From Nitrospira sp. UBA5699 (GTDB lineage Bacteria; Nitrospirota; Nitrospiria; Nitrospirales; Nitrospiraceae), in NCBI GenBank assembly GCA_002420105.1, contig DIHJ01000040.1:1-11545 (forward strand): 11,545 nt of DNA. Direction: 5' to 3'. Positions 1 to 6,845 of this stretch are shown here, in pieces. The notes below the pieces were generated by a model that was given only the letters and a program-made list of their open reading frames with translations, had not been told where the DNA came from and made no database searches. The translations under genes and the position numbers were made by a program. Position 1 is the first letter of the stretch; each line of letters starts with the position of its first letter.

Positions 1-926
1 GGGGGCGCGGTCGTCTGCCGGACTCCGGCAGGCTGATTGCCAAGATGCGGTGGAGTGGTCGGTGTCGTGTGCGAGATTTCGTTCAGGGTCAGGGGAGCTG
101 GTCTGGATGTCGCTTGCTGCGGCGGCGCTGGCGGTTGGGAAGAGGGAGGGGGGTGCCCGGTCATGATGACTTGCTGGGCCGCCTGCACGTAGGGGCTCGC
201 GGGATAGAGCCCCCGCGCGACGTTCAGGAGGGCGTGGGTTTGCGCGCCGCCGACCCAGGGAGAGGAATACAGGCCCGGTGATACGATGACCCAGTCCGTC
301 CAGGCCTGCGATACCATGGCGTTCGATTGGACCCGGTTCAAAATCTCTTGCCGCTGCCGGCCGGCCTGCTCGACCTGATCGGCCGTGGCGGCCAGCGCCA
401 GCGCCTGATTGGCCGACTCCAGGTCCTGCTGCAGGCTGTCGATCTCTTCCCTGAGCGCTGCGAGTTGATGCCGGGCCTCCTCGTTCTCCCTCAGGGCGAC
501 GATGGCCTGGGCGACGTGATCCGTATCAACCTGGGCGGTCAGATCGACCGTCACGACGACGGTGTCGGCGTCGTGCGCCAGATTGGTCTGCTGCTCCAGC
601 ACGAGGACCAGGCCGGCCGTGTAGGTCCGGATCTCGTCTTTCGTGACGTCGACGCCCTCGACGATCGTGATGCTCTCAAGGTAGGTCGCGACCTGTTCCA
701 ATGCGTGGCGCTTCGCCGCTTCGGTGGCAAGACGCACGGCGTCCTCTTTGGTGTCGCGGTCGCCCATCCGATATTCGCCCCGGGAGGTCACGACGCGCAC
801 CTCCGCGGAGGCCGAAGTGAATGCGCAGACGATCGCGATGGTCTGGAAGAAGATGAGGGCGAAGCAGAGGACGGCGGAAGAGAGGAATCTCGAACCCGAC
901 GGAATCCCGGAGAACCGATCGGGCAT
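1..926 (-). CDS. Exported protein with FlgT-N-like domain, coiled coil and Pro-rich tail (partial)
   Basis: The frame stays open from 926 down to the left edge (308 codons), so the C-terminus is missing. I chose ATG 926 because a GAAGGGG Shine-Dalgarno lies 8 nt upstream; an in-frame ATG at 944 has none. Residues 1-41 are a signal peptide: an Arg-containing N-region, a hydrophobic core (about 18-35) and an SASA cleavage site before EVRVV. Residues 42-135 alternate beta strands with an Ala-rich helix (DAVRLATEAAKRHALEQVATYLES) and a 'DEIRTYTAGLV' segment. This resembles the N-terminal domain of FlgT and other small exported proteins. Residues 140-200 are heptad-like and rich in Leu, Glu and Gln (coiled coil), and about 257-295 are Pro/Thr-rich. 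The protein is periplasmic or envelope-associated and its function is unknown. The FlgT resemblance is a by-eye fold guess; no flagellar genes are visible. Confidence 0.8.
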   Translation of the reverse strand, partial: MPDRFSGIPSGSRFLSSAVLCFALIFFQTIAIVCAFTSASAEVRVVTSRGEYRMGDRDTKEDAVRLATEAAKRHALEQVATYLESITIVEGVDVTKDEIRTYTAGLVLVLEQQTNLAHDADTVVVTVDLTAQVDTDHVAQAIVALRENEEARHQLAALREEIDSLQQDLESANQALALAATADQVEQAGRQRQEILNRVQSNAMVSQAWTDWVIVSPGLYSSPWVGGAQTHALLNVARGLYPASPYVQAAQQVIMTGHPPPSSQPPAPPQQATSRPAPLTLNEISHTTPTTPPHLGNQPAGVRQTTAP

Positions 927-1058
927 CGCCTTCACCCCTTCCATGAGGATTGACGCATCGGCCACCCGTGGGTTGACAGCTGCCCAAGCGATTTGTTGCT
1001 TTTAGCATAACATCCATAAATCCTGTGCGCCAGCCGCTTTCCGGGGCCCGGGTGCGGC

Positions 1059-1088
1059 TTGCCTTCCAGAAAATTCGCGTGCTAAGGT
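1059..1088 (+). promoter_or_regulatory. Candidate sigma-70 promoter for the 1137-3979 operon
   Basis: TTGCCT (1059-1064) and TAAGGT (1083-1088) are separated by 18 bp. The -10 is preceded by TGC, which makes an extended -10 (TGn). Transcription would start near 1095, about 42 nt before the ATG at 1137. The match is moderate. A perfect TTGACA at 973-978 has no good -10 at 17-18 bp. Confidence 0.35.
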
Positions 1089-1136
1089 ACGTTTCCCCTG
1101 TGCAGTCGGATGTTGGCGCTAATGAGAGGATTGTCT

Positions 1137-2150
1137 ATGGCAGGCGGATTCCGGGGTCTTCTTCCGATCGTGTTCGGCGCGTGTTGTGTCCTGTCAGGAG
1201 CGTCGGCAGGGTCTGCGACTCAGGTTCCCGCGACCGGCGGCCCGGCTCCTTCTTCTCCCCCGACCGAACATGTCATTCTGTTCGTGCTGGAGGGATTCGG
1301 CCAGGATTCACTGAAGGGCGGCACGATGCCGACCCTGAGCAAGCTCGTGAAGGACGGATCGGTCACCTGGTCGGCGACGGGGGTCAAGCCGGCGCTGCGA
1401 TTGCCGACGATGGCGTCGATCATCACCGGGGTGCCGGTGGAGAAGCACGGCATCACCTGGAACACATTCGAATTCAGCCGGGGGTACCCCCGGGCTCCCA
1501 GCGTGTTCGACTATCTTGACTTGAGCGGCGGGCGCGACAGCGCGATCTTCTTCATGGATGAATCGCTCTATCAGCTGGCGAGGCCGGAGCCCTATACGGA
1601 TTATCAAATGTGCGGGCCGCTGAAGCCCGAATGCAATCCGGACCGGATCGTGTCCTATATTCAGCAGTACTTCAAGAAAGCCACCAGCGGACACGGGTAC
1701 GGGCACGCGATTCTCGCCCTGCCGCATTTTCTCGTGGTCCATCTTCCGGAAGCCGGGCGGGTCGGGGCGTCGCGCGGTTGGAACTCGAAGGAGTATCGGG
1801 AGGCGTTGCGGACCGTCGACAAGGCCATCAATTCGGTGCTGGACATCTATAAGGCGCAGGGGTTGACGAAGCGGACCACCGTGTTCGTGACCTCGCTCAG
1901 CGCCGAAGGGAAAGACGCCGGGCAGGAGCAGCCGGACGGCGCCGCGCCGGTGGTGCCCTGGATCGCATCCGGCGTCGGCATCAAGCACGGCCACACGATT
2001 CATCAACCGGTTTCCATTCTCGACACGGGCGCGACGGTGATGCGGACGTTGGGATTGCAGACCCATACCGAATGGGAGAGCCGCCCAGTGGAAGAGATTT
2101 TCCAGTTCGCGTTCGTGGCGGCCGCGCCGAATTCGAGCCTGCCTCAGTAG
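1137..2150 (+). CDS. Exported alkaline-phosphatase/phosphodiesterase-fold protein, probably catalytically inactive
   Basis: ATG 1137 follows a GAGAGGA Shine-Dalgarno by 6 nt; the upstream in-frame ATGs at 1110 and 1122 lack one. The product is 337 aa with a signal peptide at 1-24 (ends SGASA). The fold of the type I phosphodiesterase/nucleotide pyrophosphatase family is recognisable: 'HVILFVLEGFGQDSL' (45-59), 'PTMASIITGVPVEKHGI' (90-106), 'VVHLPEAG' (200-207), 'EYREALRTVDKAI' (219-231) and 'SGVGIKHGH' (278-286). The usual metal ligands and nucleophile seem replaced: Asp to Glu52, the nucleophile position to Arg88, the D..GH motif to E205...R208, and the TSDHG motif to TSLSA (252-256). It therefore looks like a pseudoenzyme. 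It is the first gene of a tight three-gene unit, with the next start 4 nt after its stop. An active but divergent hydrolase remains possible. Confidence 0.82.
   Translation: MAGGFRGLLPIVFGACCVLSGASAGSATQVPATGGPAPSSPPTEHVILFVLEGFGQDSLKGGTMPTLSKLVKDGSVTWSATGVKPALRLPTMASIITGVPVEKHGITWNTFEFSRGYPRAPSVFDYLDLSGGRDSAIFFMDESLYQLARPEPYTDYQMCGPLKPECNPDRIVSYIQQYFKKATSGHGYGHAILALPHFLVVHLPEAGRVGASRGWNSKEYREALRTVDKAINSVLDIYKAQGLTKRTTVFVTSLSAEGKDAGQEQPDGAAPVVPWIASGVGIKHGHTIHQPVSILDTGATVMRTLGLQTHTEWESRPVEEIFQFAFVAAAPNSSLPQ
1478..1493. repeat. 16-bp perfect GC palindrome inside a CDS
   Basis: CCGGGGGTACCCCCGG reads the same on both strands. It lies within the phosphodiesterase-like gene, in the segment encoding S-R-G-Y-P-R. 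It is probably a by-product of codon choice, but it could form a stable hairpin in the mRNA. Confidence 0.6.
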
Positions 2151-2154
2151 TCCT

Positions 2155-2598
2155 ATGAACATCATGAACAGCCATACACGAACCGGATGGATTCGCCGCT
2201 CGCTCCTCAGCCTGGCCGCGGGCGCGCTGCTCGCGTCCGTCGCGCAAGCCGGCCCTCCGGCCGCCTATACGACCGAGCACCCGATCACGATCGATTCGAC
2301 CGTGATCGAACCCCCGTCATGGTGGTATGTGCCGGGCATCACGCCCTCGATCTACAATTCCGATCCGGAGTCCATGGACGCGTTCAAGACCACCGATAAA
2401 CGGACCCTGCCGTTGAAGCCGGGGAAGTATAAGTTCGTGAGTTTCACCTTCGACTTTCCGTTCTCGGTGAATCTCGAGGGCAAGATCGACTTCTCCCCGT
2501 CGCTCGACCAGTGTGTGGAAGGGCGGGGGACGCAGACCCTGATCGTCCGCTGTAAACGGACCTATCCCTACGGCGGTCAGCCGGATTACACGTACTAA
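2155..2598 (+). CDS. Small exported protein of unknown function
   Basis: The product is 147 aa. I do not recognise the family. Residues 1-32 form a signal peptide: Arg-Arg at 14-15, then a Leu/Ala core ending SVAQA before GPPAAY. The mature part is about 115 aa, predicted mostly beta: 'PITIDSTVIEPPSWWYVPGI', 'YKFVSFTFDFPFSVNLEGKI', 'QTLIVRC'. Its two cysteines (C120, C133) could form a disulfide in the periplasm. There is no Shine-Dalgarno before either ATG (2155 or 2164). The upstream stop codon is 4 nt away, so translation is probably coupled to the preceding gene, with the HEAT gene following 16 nt after its stop. The context suggests a periplasmic partner of the phosphodiesterase-like protein. 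This is inference. Confidence 0.75.
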   Translation: MNIMNSHTRTGWIRRSLLSLAAGALLASVAQAGPPAAYTTEHPITIDSTVIEPPSWWYVPGITPSIYNSDPESMDAFKTTDKRTLPLKPGKYKFVSFTFDFPFSVNLEGKIDFSPSLDQCVEGRGTQTLIVRCKRTYPYGGQPDYTY

Positions 2599-2614
2599 TC
2601 GCGAGGCACCCGAG

Positions 2615-3979
2615 ATGGCGCAGGCATTGGACGATCTGTTGGAAGCACTCGAAGACGTCGACGATGCGACCCGCGAGGAGGCGGCGAAGGCCCTCGCCGA
2701 CATCGGCGATCCCAAGACCCTCGATGCGTTGATCGGCGCCTGCGGAGACGAGTTTTGGTCCGTGCGGGCCTATGCCGGCTGTGCGGTCGCGAAAATCGGC
2801 GGTGAGAAGGCGGTCGAAGCCCTGGTCGGGCTCTTCAACGACCCGATCATGGAAGTGCGCAACCAGGCAGTCGAGGCGGCGGCCAGGATGGGGGCGGGCG
2901 TGCTCGACCGGATGATTGCGGCGTTGAAGGACGAGCGTTGGCGCGTCCGGGAGCATGCGGCCAAGACCTGCGGCGAACTCCGCGACAAGCGGGCGGTCGA
3001 AGCCCTGATCGTCGCCTGCCGGGATCGCGACGGAGCGGTGAAGAGCGCGGCGGCCGAAGCCCTGGGCAAGATCGGCGACCCGAAGGCCGTGCCGGCCCTG
3101 ATCAAATTGTTCCGCGACACCTCCAAGATCGTCCGCGAGACCGCCGGCACCGCGCTGGTCTATATCGGGCAGCCCTCGGTCGATCCGTTGATCGAGTGCT
3201 TCAAGGACAAGGATTTCGTCGTCCGCTGTCACGCGGCGCGGGCGCTCGGCGGCATGACCACCGACTATCAGATCGGCCGGACCTGGGTGCGGGACTCCAA
3301 AGTCGTCGATGCCCTGATCGCCGCATTGAAGGACCCGGACCGCGCCGTCCGCGAGGACGCGACGATCGCGCTCGGCATGATCGGCGATCCTCGGGCGATC
3401 GACGCGTTGATCGAGGCGATGAAGGACGGAGCGGTGAAGCGGCATGCGATCGCGTCGCTCGGCATGATCGGCGATCCGCGGGCGTTACCGCCCGTGCTCG
3501 ATGCGTTGAAGGGAAAGGGGATCCGTCAGGACGGCACTCCGACGCCCGGTTGCATCGTCAGCGAGGACGCATTCATCAAGGAAGCCGCGGCCACGGCGCT
3601 GGGGCAATTCCGCGATCCGCGCGTCATTCCCGATCTGATCATGCTGTTGAAGGACGGCGTGCTGCGAGAAAAAGCCAGCGCGGCGCTGACGACCATCGGC
3701 GATACGGCCATCGAGCCGTTGATCGCCTTTTTGTACGATCCCAAAGCCTCCGAGGTCGCGTCGGAGGGCGAGCGGGTCCTCTCCTATGCCTCCGTCCGTC
3801 TCAGCGCCAAGGACGCCCTGAGGCAGTTGGTGATGGAAACGCTGGAGAAGCTGGGGTGGAGTCTGCCGTCGGAGGATCTGGAGGTGGATTCCAGCTCTGC
3901 GGATAACGCCAGGGTCGATCGGCCGCTGGGAGAGACCGGACGGTTCGGACCATCCGGCGACGTGGCCAAATCCAGTTAG
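2615..3979 (+). CDS. HEAT-repeat (PBS lyase-type) protein, 454 aa, about 11 repeats
   Basis: GAGG about 8 nt upstream supports ATG 2615. From residue 5 on the protein is a run of roughly 31-residue two-helix repeats with the consensus L..D....VR..A..ALG.IGDP.AV..LI. The VR/VK positions fall at about 20, 51, 82, 112, 143, 174, 204, 246, 275, 322 and 351. Two loops interrupt the regular spacing: residues 213-228 (includes TTDYQIGRTW) and 300-319 (includes GTPTPGC). The solenoid ends in METLEKLGW (about 409-417), followed by a Ser/Asp-rich, probably disordered tail. There is no signal peptide or membrane segment, so it should be cytoplasmic. Such solenoids usually bind proteins, and some relatives (CpcE/CpcF) attach bilins, but no phycobiliprotein gene is present. 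It is last in the operon with two exported proteins. The partner is unknown. Confidence 0.9.
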   Translation: MAQALDDLLEALEDVDDATREEAAKALADIGDPKTLDALIGACGDEFWSVRAYAGCAVAKIGGEKAVEALVGLFNDPIMEVRNQAVEAAARMGAGVLDRMIAALKDERWRVREHAAKTCGELRDKRAVEALIVACRDRDGAVKSAAAEALGKIGDPKAVPALIKLFRDTSKIVRETAGTALVYIGQPSVDPLIECFKDKDFVVRCHAARALGGMTTDYQIGRTWVRDSKVVDALIAALKDPDRAVREDATIALGMIGDPRAIDALIEAMKDGAVKRHAIASLGMIGDPRALPPVLDALKGKGIRQDGTPTPGCIVSEDAFIKEAAATALGQFRDPRVIPDLIMLLKDGVLREKASAALTTIGDTAIEPLIAFLYDPKASEVASEGERVLSYASVRLSAKDALRQLVMETLEKLGWSLPSEDLEVDSSSADNARVDRPLGETGRFGPSGDVAKSS

Positions 3980-4095
3980 CAGGCTGCTGACACAGGCCGT
4001 TCTCGCCTCGCTCGGTCCCTCACCGTACAAGACCCCGAACGCCTCGGACCCTCGCACACCGCGGCCTCGCTGAACGTCCCGATTGAACAGCTTGC
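3979..4095. repeat. 117-bp imperfect palindromic intergenic element (REP/MITE-like)
   Basis: The element begins at the G of the HEAT gene's stop codon. Its ends, GCAGGCTGCTGA (3979-3990) and TGAACAGCTTGC (4084-4095), are inverted repeats matching at 9 of 12 positions. A second pair, GGCCGTTC (3995-4002) and GAACGTCC (4072-4079), matches at 7 of 8. Both pairs share the same centre (4037) with equal 4-bp gaps, so the whole segment can fold as one long hairpin. From memory, similar elements starting right at stop codons are frequent in Nitrospira genomes; this copy looks degenerate. There is no transposase. It may help terminate transcription between the convergent genes. Confidence 0.6.
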
Positions 4096-4108
4096 CGTCG
4101 CTCTCGCC

Positions 4109-4137
4109 GCCTGTCTCCCCGGCGACAGACGACAGGC
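4109..4137. terminator. Possible bidirectional hairpin between convergent genes
   Basis: GCCTGTC (4109-4115) and GACAGGC (4131-4137) form a perfect 7-bp stem with a 15-nt loop. An alternative pairing uses CTGTC (4111-4115) and GACAG (4124-4128) with an 8-nt loop. It lies between the ends of the convergent HEAT and propeller genes. No T-tract follows on either strand, so intrinsic termination is doubtful. Confidence 0.25.
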
Positions 4138-4189
4138 CCCGGCTGTGAGCCTTCCCGCGGGATTGCCGGCCGCCGAGTGCGACGACCTC

Positions 4190-5440
4190 CTACTTCCTCA
4201 CCGCGATGCCGTGCGTATCGGCCGTTTCCTTCCCGTCCTTCATGTTGGTGATGGCCGCCTGCCCCTTGTAGTGGCCGACCCTGCCTCCCGCATCGACGTG
4301 GATCACGCCGACCCCGGGGATCGTTCCCTTGGCGTTGTTCACGGTCTTATCGTTGCCGGTCAACGGAGCGGGACCCCGCAGTCCGACGAAGACGTACTGT
4401 CCGTCCGGCGCCGTGTCCATCAGATCCGGCGCGGGATCGCCGTTCGCGTCCGTCACGAGATTGACCGATCCGACGCTGAGGTTGCTCAAGGTATCGATGA
4501 TCTCCATGTTGTTGCCGGCCCGATCCGCGCTCCAGATATAGCGGCCGACCGCGGCCATCCCGTGGGAGTCGGCGAACCGCTCGTCCCGCTGCGAAATCAG
4601 CCTGGCCGAGACGGATTTCGGCAGGTTGGTCATGTCCAGCGCGTAGACGTCGTAGGAGAGAGGCGCGACCGGCCATCCGCCGCCGGAATTGATATACATG
4701 GTGCCGCCGACTTCGATCCCGCCGCAGCCCGCCGGATGCACTTGATTACTGTCCAGCGTCGCCACGACCTTCATGGGGGTGACGGTGACGTCCACCACGA
4801 GCAGTCCTCCGCCCCGGAGCGTCACAAAGGCGTACCGGCTGGAGGACTCGGTGATCGGACAGATCGGTGAAGTGTCCGGTCGCTCCCCTCCCTCCCATGC
4901 CGTCAGGTTGAGGACATCCTGCTCGGGATCGAATCCAAACTTGTGACCGGCGTAATCCGTCCGGATGCGGATGAATTTCTTCTCGGCGATGTTCGCGGCG
5001 ATCGCCATCTTCTGATCCGGCGTCGGCCAGGCCGCGTGCACGTTCTTGCCCATCGACAGGCAGGCATCCGCTTTCTTCGTCGCCGCGTCCATGAACAGGA
5101 CGTGACCGCTCAGGAAGGAGATGATCGCGTGGTCCTGCTTGGCATTGAAGAAGAGCATGTGGGGGCGCCGGACCGGCTTCTTCGTCGCGTCTTCGCAGAA
5201 CTTGCCGAGCTCGCCGGAAAAATCGATCGTCTGGGTCGGCTTCGCCGCAGAAGGGTTCGCCGCCAGTTGGGCGCCGTCATAGATGTGCAAGAACCCGCCG
5301 CTGTCTTTCGCGGTATCCGATTGATCGGTCAGCCAGACTTCATAGGGCCAGGCCGGTCCCGCGCCGGCCAAGAGGAGCGAGCCGACAAGCGCGAGGCGTC
5401 CGGTCAAGGGAGATTTCATGCTGTTGGGGTGCCGGTTCAT
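4190..5440 (-). CDS. Exported seven-bladed beta-propeller protein
   Basis: ATG 5440 has a strong GAGGAG Shine-Dalgarno about 6 nt upstream. The product is 416 aa. Residues 1-32 form a signal peptide (Arg/Lys N-region, LALVGSLLLAGAG core, cleavage near PAWP), so it should be periplasmic. The rest splits into about seven YVTN/NHL-like blades, with strands such as 'HMLFFNAKQDHAIISFLSGHVLFMD' shared in pattern. The last strand (THGIAVRK) probably closes blade one. Inner-strand histidines recur: H94, H135, H235, H293 and H410. Four cysteines (C82, C127, C194, C239) could form two disulfides. No CXXCH heme motif is present. It lies alone on the minus strand between two HEAT gene blocks, convergent with the first and divergent from the second. 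It may be a metal- or ligand-binding lactonase-like or YncE-like protein. The substrate is unknown. Confidence 0.85.
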   Translation of the reverse strand: MNRHPNSMKSPLTGRLALVGSLLLAGAGPAWPYEVWLTDQSDTAKDSGGFLHIYDGAQLAANPSAAKPTQTIDFSGELGKFCEDATKKPVRRPHMLFFNAKQDHAIISFLSGHVLFMDAATKKADACLSMGKNVHAAWPTPDQKMAIAANIAEKKFIRIRTDYAGHKFGFDPEQDVLNLTAWEGGERPDTSPICPITESSSRYAFVTLRGGGLLVVDVTVTPMKVVATLDSNQVHPAGCGGIEVGGTMYINSGGGWPVAPLSYDVYALDMTNLPKSVSARLISQRDERFADSHGMAAVGRYIWSADRAGNNMEIIDTLSNLSVGSVNLVTDANGDPAPDLMDTAPDGQYVFVGLRGPAPLTGNDKTVNNAKGTIPGVGVIHVDAGGRVGHYKGQAAITNMKDGKETADTHGIAVRK

Positions 5441-5491
5441 GTGGCCTCCTCAGGTCCAGGGTGAGGGATTGATGTGGGAAATGAGAAGTCG

Positions 5492-5520
5492 ATGGTACGG
5501 CGGGGCTGCGGCGGAGTCAA
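5492..5520 (-). promoter_or_regulatory. Candidate sigma-70 promoter for the beta-propeller gene
   Basis: On the minus strand TTGACT (5515-5520) and TACCAT (5492-5497) are 17 bp apart, matching the consensus at 5 of 6 and 4 of 6. Transcription would start near 5485, leaving a leader of about 45 nt before the ATG at 5440. Confidence 0.45.
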
Positions 5521-5592
5521 TCAGGCCGGGTCGGCCCTCGCGGGTGTGTGCTGTTTCGGCTGGTTCGTGCCGGAACGGCGGTCCCGCTCGCG

Positions 5593-5622
5593 TTGACCCT
5601 GTGAAAATGGCTGTGTTAGGCT
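5593..5622 (+). promoter_or_regulatory. Candidate extended -10 promoter for the four-gene HEAT cluster
   Basis: TTGACC (5593-5598) is followed after 18 bp by TAGGCT (5617-5622). TG at 5614-5615 sits one base before the -10, giving an extended -10. Transcription would start near 5629, close to the GAGGAG Shine-Dalgarno at about 5635-5640, so the leader is short. Confidence 0.4.
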
Positions 5623-5646
5623 TGTCAGTTCTGAAGAGGAGCAGGC

Positions 5647-6729
5647 ATGGCCGATACCGTAGCCGAGCAAATTGCCGCGCTCAAGGACGAGGATTGGGCC
5701 ATTCGTGAAGAAGCCGCGACCGCTCTCGGGACTCTGAAAGACCCCCGGGCCGTCGTGCCGCTGGTCTCGGTCCTCAGGGATGCCGATCGGGCCGTGCGGG
5801 AGGCGGCGATCGGGGCGCTCATGGCGATCGGCGAGCCGTCCGTTCCGGCGCTGGGGCTCTGCCTGTCCGATCCACAGCTGGGGGTGCAGGAGGCGGCCTC
5901 GGCGGTGCTGGCGGTCATTGCCGACGAACGGGTGCTGGCTCCGCTCATCGCGTCGCTCAAGAATCACGACTGGATCGTACGGATGCACGCCGCCAAGGCG
6001 CTGGGGCGCATCAAGGATCCCGGTTCGATCGAGTCCCTGATTCCCCTGTTGCAGGACAAGGTCAAGGCGGTGCGGGAGGAGACGACCGCCGCGCTGGCCG
6101 AGATCGGCGATGTCGCGATTCCTTCCCTGCTCGTGGCGCTGACCCACACGGAGTGGCTGGTGCGTCTTCATGCCGTCGAAGCCCTGGGGAAGATGCGGTC
6201 GGCCGCAGCGGTGGACCCCCTGCTGTCGGTGTTGTTTAACGATCACGACGCGGCGGTCAGGGAAGACGCGGTGCGCGCGCTGGGCCGCATCGGCGACGCC
6301 CGGGCGGTGGAGTATCTTCGGGTCGTGCTCAAGGAGCCCGGGCTGCGGCCGTTGGCGGTGGAGGCGATGGGACAGATCGGCGATCGTCGTGCGGTTTCCC
6401 TGTTGATCGATATCGTCGAAGGGGCGGATCGGCCCGCCGAGTCTCGCGTGGTGGCCGGATGCGGGGACAAGTGGGATGAGGAGATGGTGACGATGGGGGC
6501 GGCGGTGCGCGCCCTGGGGATGATCGGCGATGACGTCGCGATTCCTTCGCTGCTGAAGGCCTTGCGCCGGACGTTGACGCGCGCGGATGCGGCCGAGGCG
6601 TTGGCGCGATTCGGTACGAAGGTCGTGGCCCCGCTGCTGACGATCATGACGCAGGAACCGGACGAGAATGTGCGCTATCACGTGAAAGAGACCCTGGCGA
6701 AGGTGGGTTGGCGGTCCGGGCGCATTTAG
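5647..6729 (+). CDS. HEAT-repeat (PBS lyase-type) protein, 360 aa, about 11 repeats
   Basis: ATG 5647 follows GAGGAG by 6 nt. The protein enters its first repeat almost at once (LKDEDWAIREEAATALG, residues 12-28) and continues with units of about 31 residues. The R of the VR motif recurs at about 20, 51, 112, 143, 172 and 204. The W in 'D.W.VR' recurs in several units, a feature shared with the neighbouring HEAT genes. An insertion at about 258-283 (VEGADRP...DKWDEEMVTMG) breaks the period between two repeats and carries the protein's second Cys. The C-terminus is a cap (LAKVGW) followed by five residues. There is no signal peptide. It is first in a run of four HEAT genes, 116 nt before the next. 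A protein-binding scaffold is the safest call. No catalytic motif was seen. Confidence 0.9.
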   Translation: MADTVAEQIAALKDEDWAIREEAATALGTLKDPRAVVPLVSVLRDADRAVREAAIGALMAIGEPSVPALGLCLSDPQLGVQEAASAVLAVIADERVLAPLIASLKNHDWIVRMHAAKALGRIKDPGSIESLIPLLQDKVKAVREETTAALAEIGDVAIPSLLVALTHTEWLVRLHAVEALGKMRSAAAVDPLLSVLFNDHDAAVREDAVRALGRIGDARAVEYLRVVLKEPGLRPLAVEAMGQIGDRRAVSLLIDIVEGADRPAESRVVAGCGDKWDEEMVTMGAAVRALGMIGDDVAIPSLLKALRRTLTRADAAEALARFGTKVVAPLLTIMTQEPDENVRYHVKETLAKVGWRSGRI

Positions 6730-6771
6730 GCGCGCAGGCGAGGGGGGCGAGGTAAGAGGCGAAAGGGGATG

Positions 6772-6787
6772 GAAGCCCAAAGGCTTC
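6772..6787. other. Intergenic hairpin between two HEAT genes
   Basis: GAAGCC (6772-6777) and GGCTTC (6782-6787) form a perfect 6-bp stem with a CAAA loop. It lies in the 116-nt gap 6730-6845, the only large gap in the four-gene cluster. No T-run follows, so it is more likely an RNA-processing or partial-attenuation structure than a terminator. Confidence 0.35.
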
Positions 6788-6845
6788 AGGCAGAGATTCC
6801 CCCAGTGCCTCTCGCCGCTGACCCCGGCCTGTTTCGAAAGAAACT

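Noticed and set aside
327..953. A 208-codon plus-strand frame in the leftmost region
   Set aside because: The minus strand here gives a continuous frame with a signal peptide and coiled coil. The plus frame is its shadow.
973..978. Perfect TTGACA as a -35 box for the 1137 operon
   Set aside because: No acceptable -10 lies 16-19 bp downstream, and the leader would be over 100 nt. The pair at 1059-1088 fits better.
2444..3445. A 333-codon minus-strand frame opposite the first HEAT gene
   Set aside because: Low-complexity Arg/Asp/His/Gln composition that mirrors the repeats on the other strand; no ribosome site and no family resemblance.
4145..4870. A 241-codon plus-strand frame opposite the propeller gene
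   Set aside because: Shadow composition; the minus-strand gene has a signal peptide, blade pattern and strong Shine-Dalgarno.
4190..5440. Propeller as a cytochrome (NirS/NirF-like heme protein)
   Set aside because: No CXXCH heme-binding motif occurs in the protein. All four Cys are isolated.
5521..6780. A 419-codon open frame on the minus strand, longer than the gene opposite it
   Set aside because: Its translation is rich in His, Arg, Gln and Pro without any fold pattern, while the plus strand gives clean HEAT repeats with a good Shine-Dalgarno. It is a codon-bias shadow.
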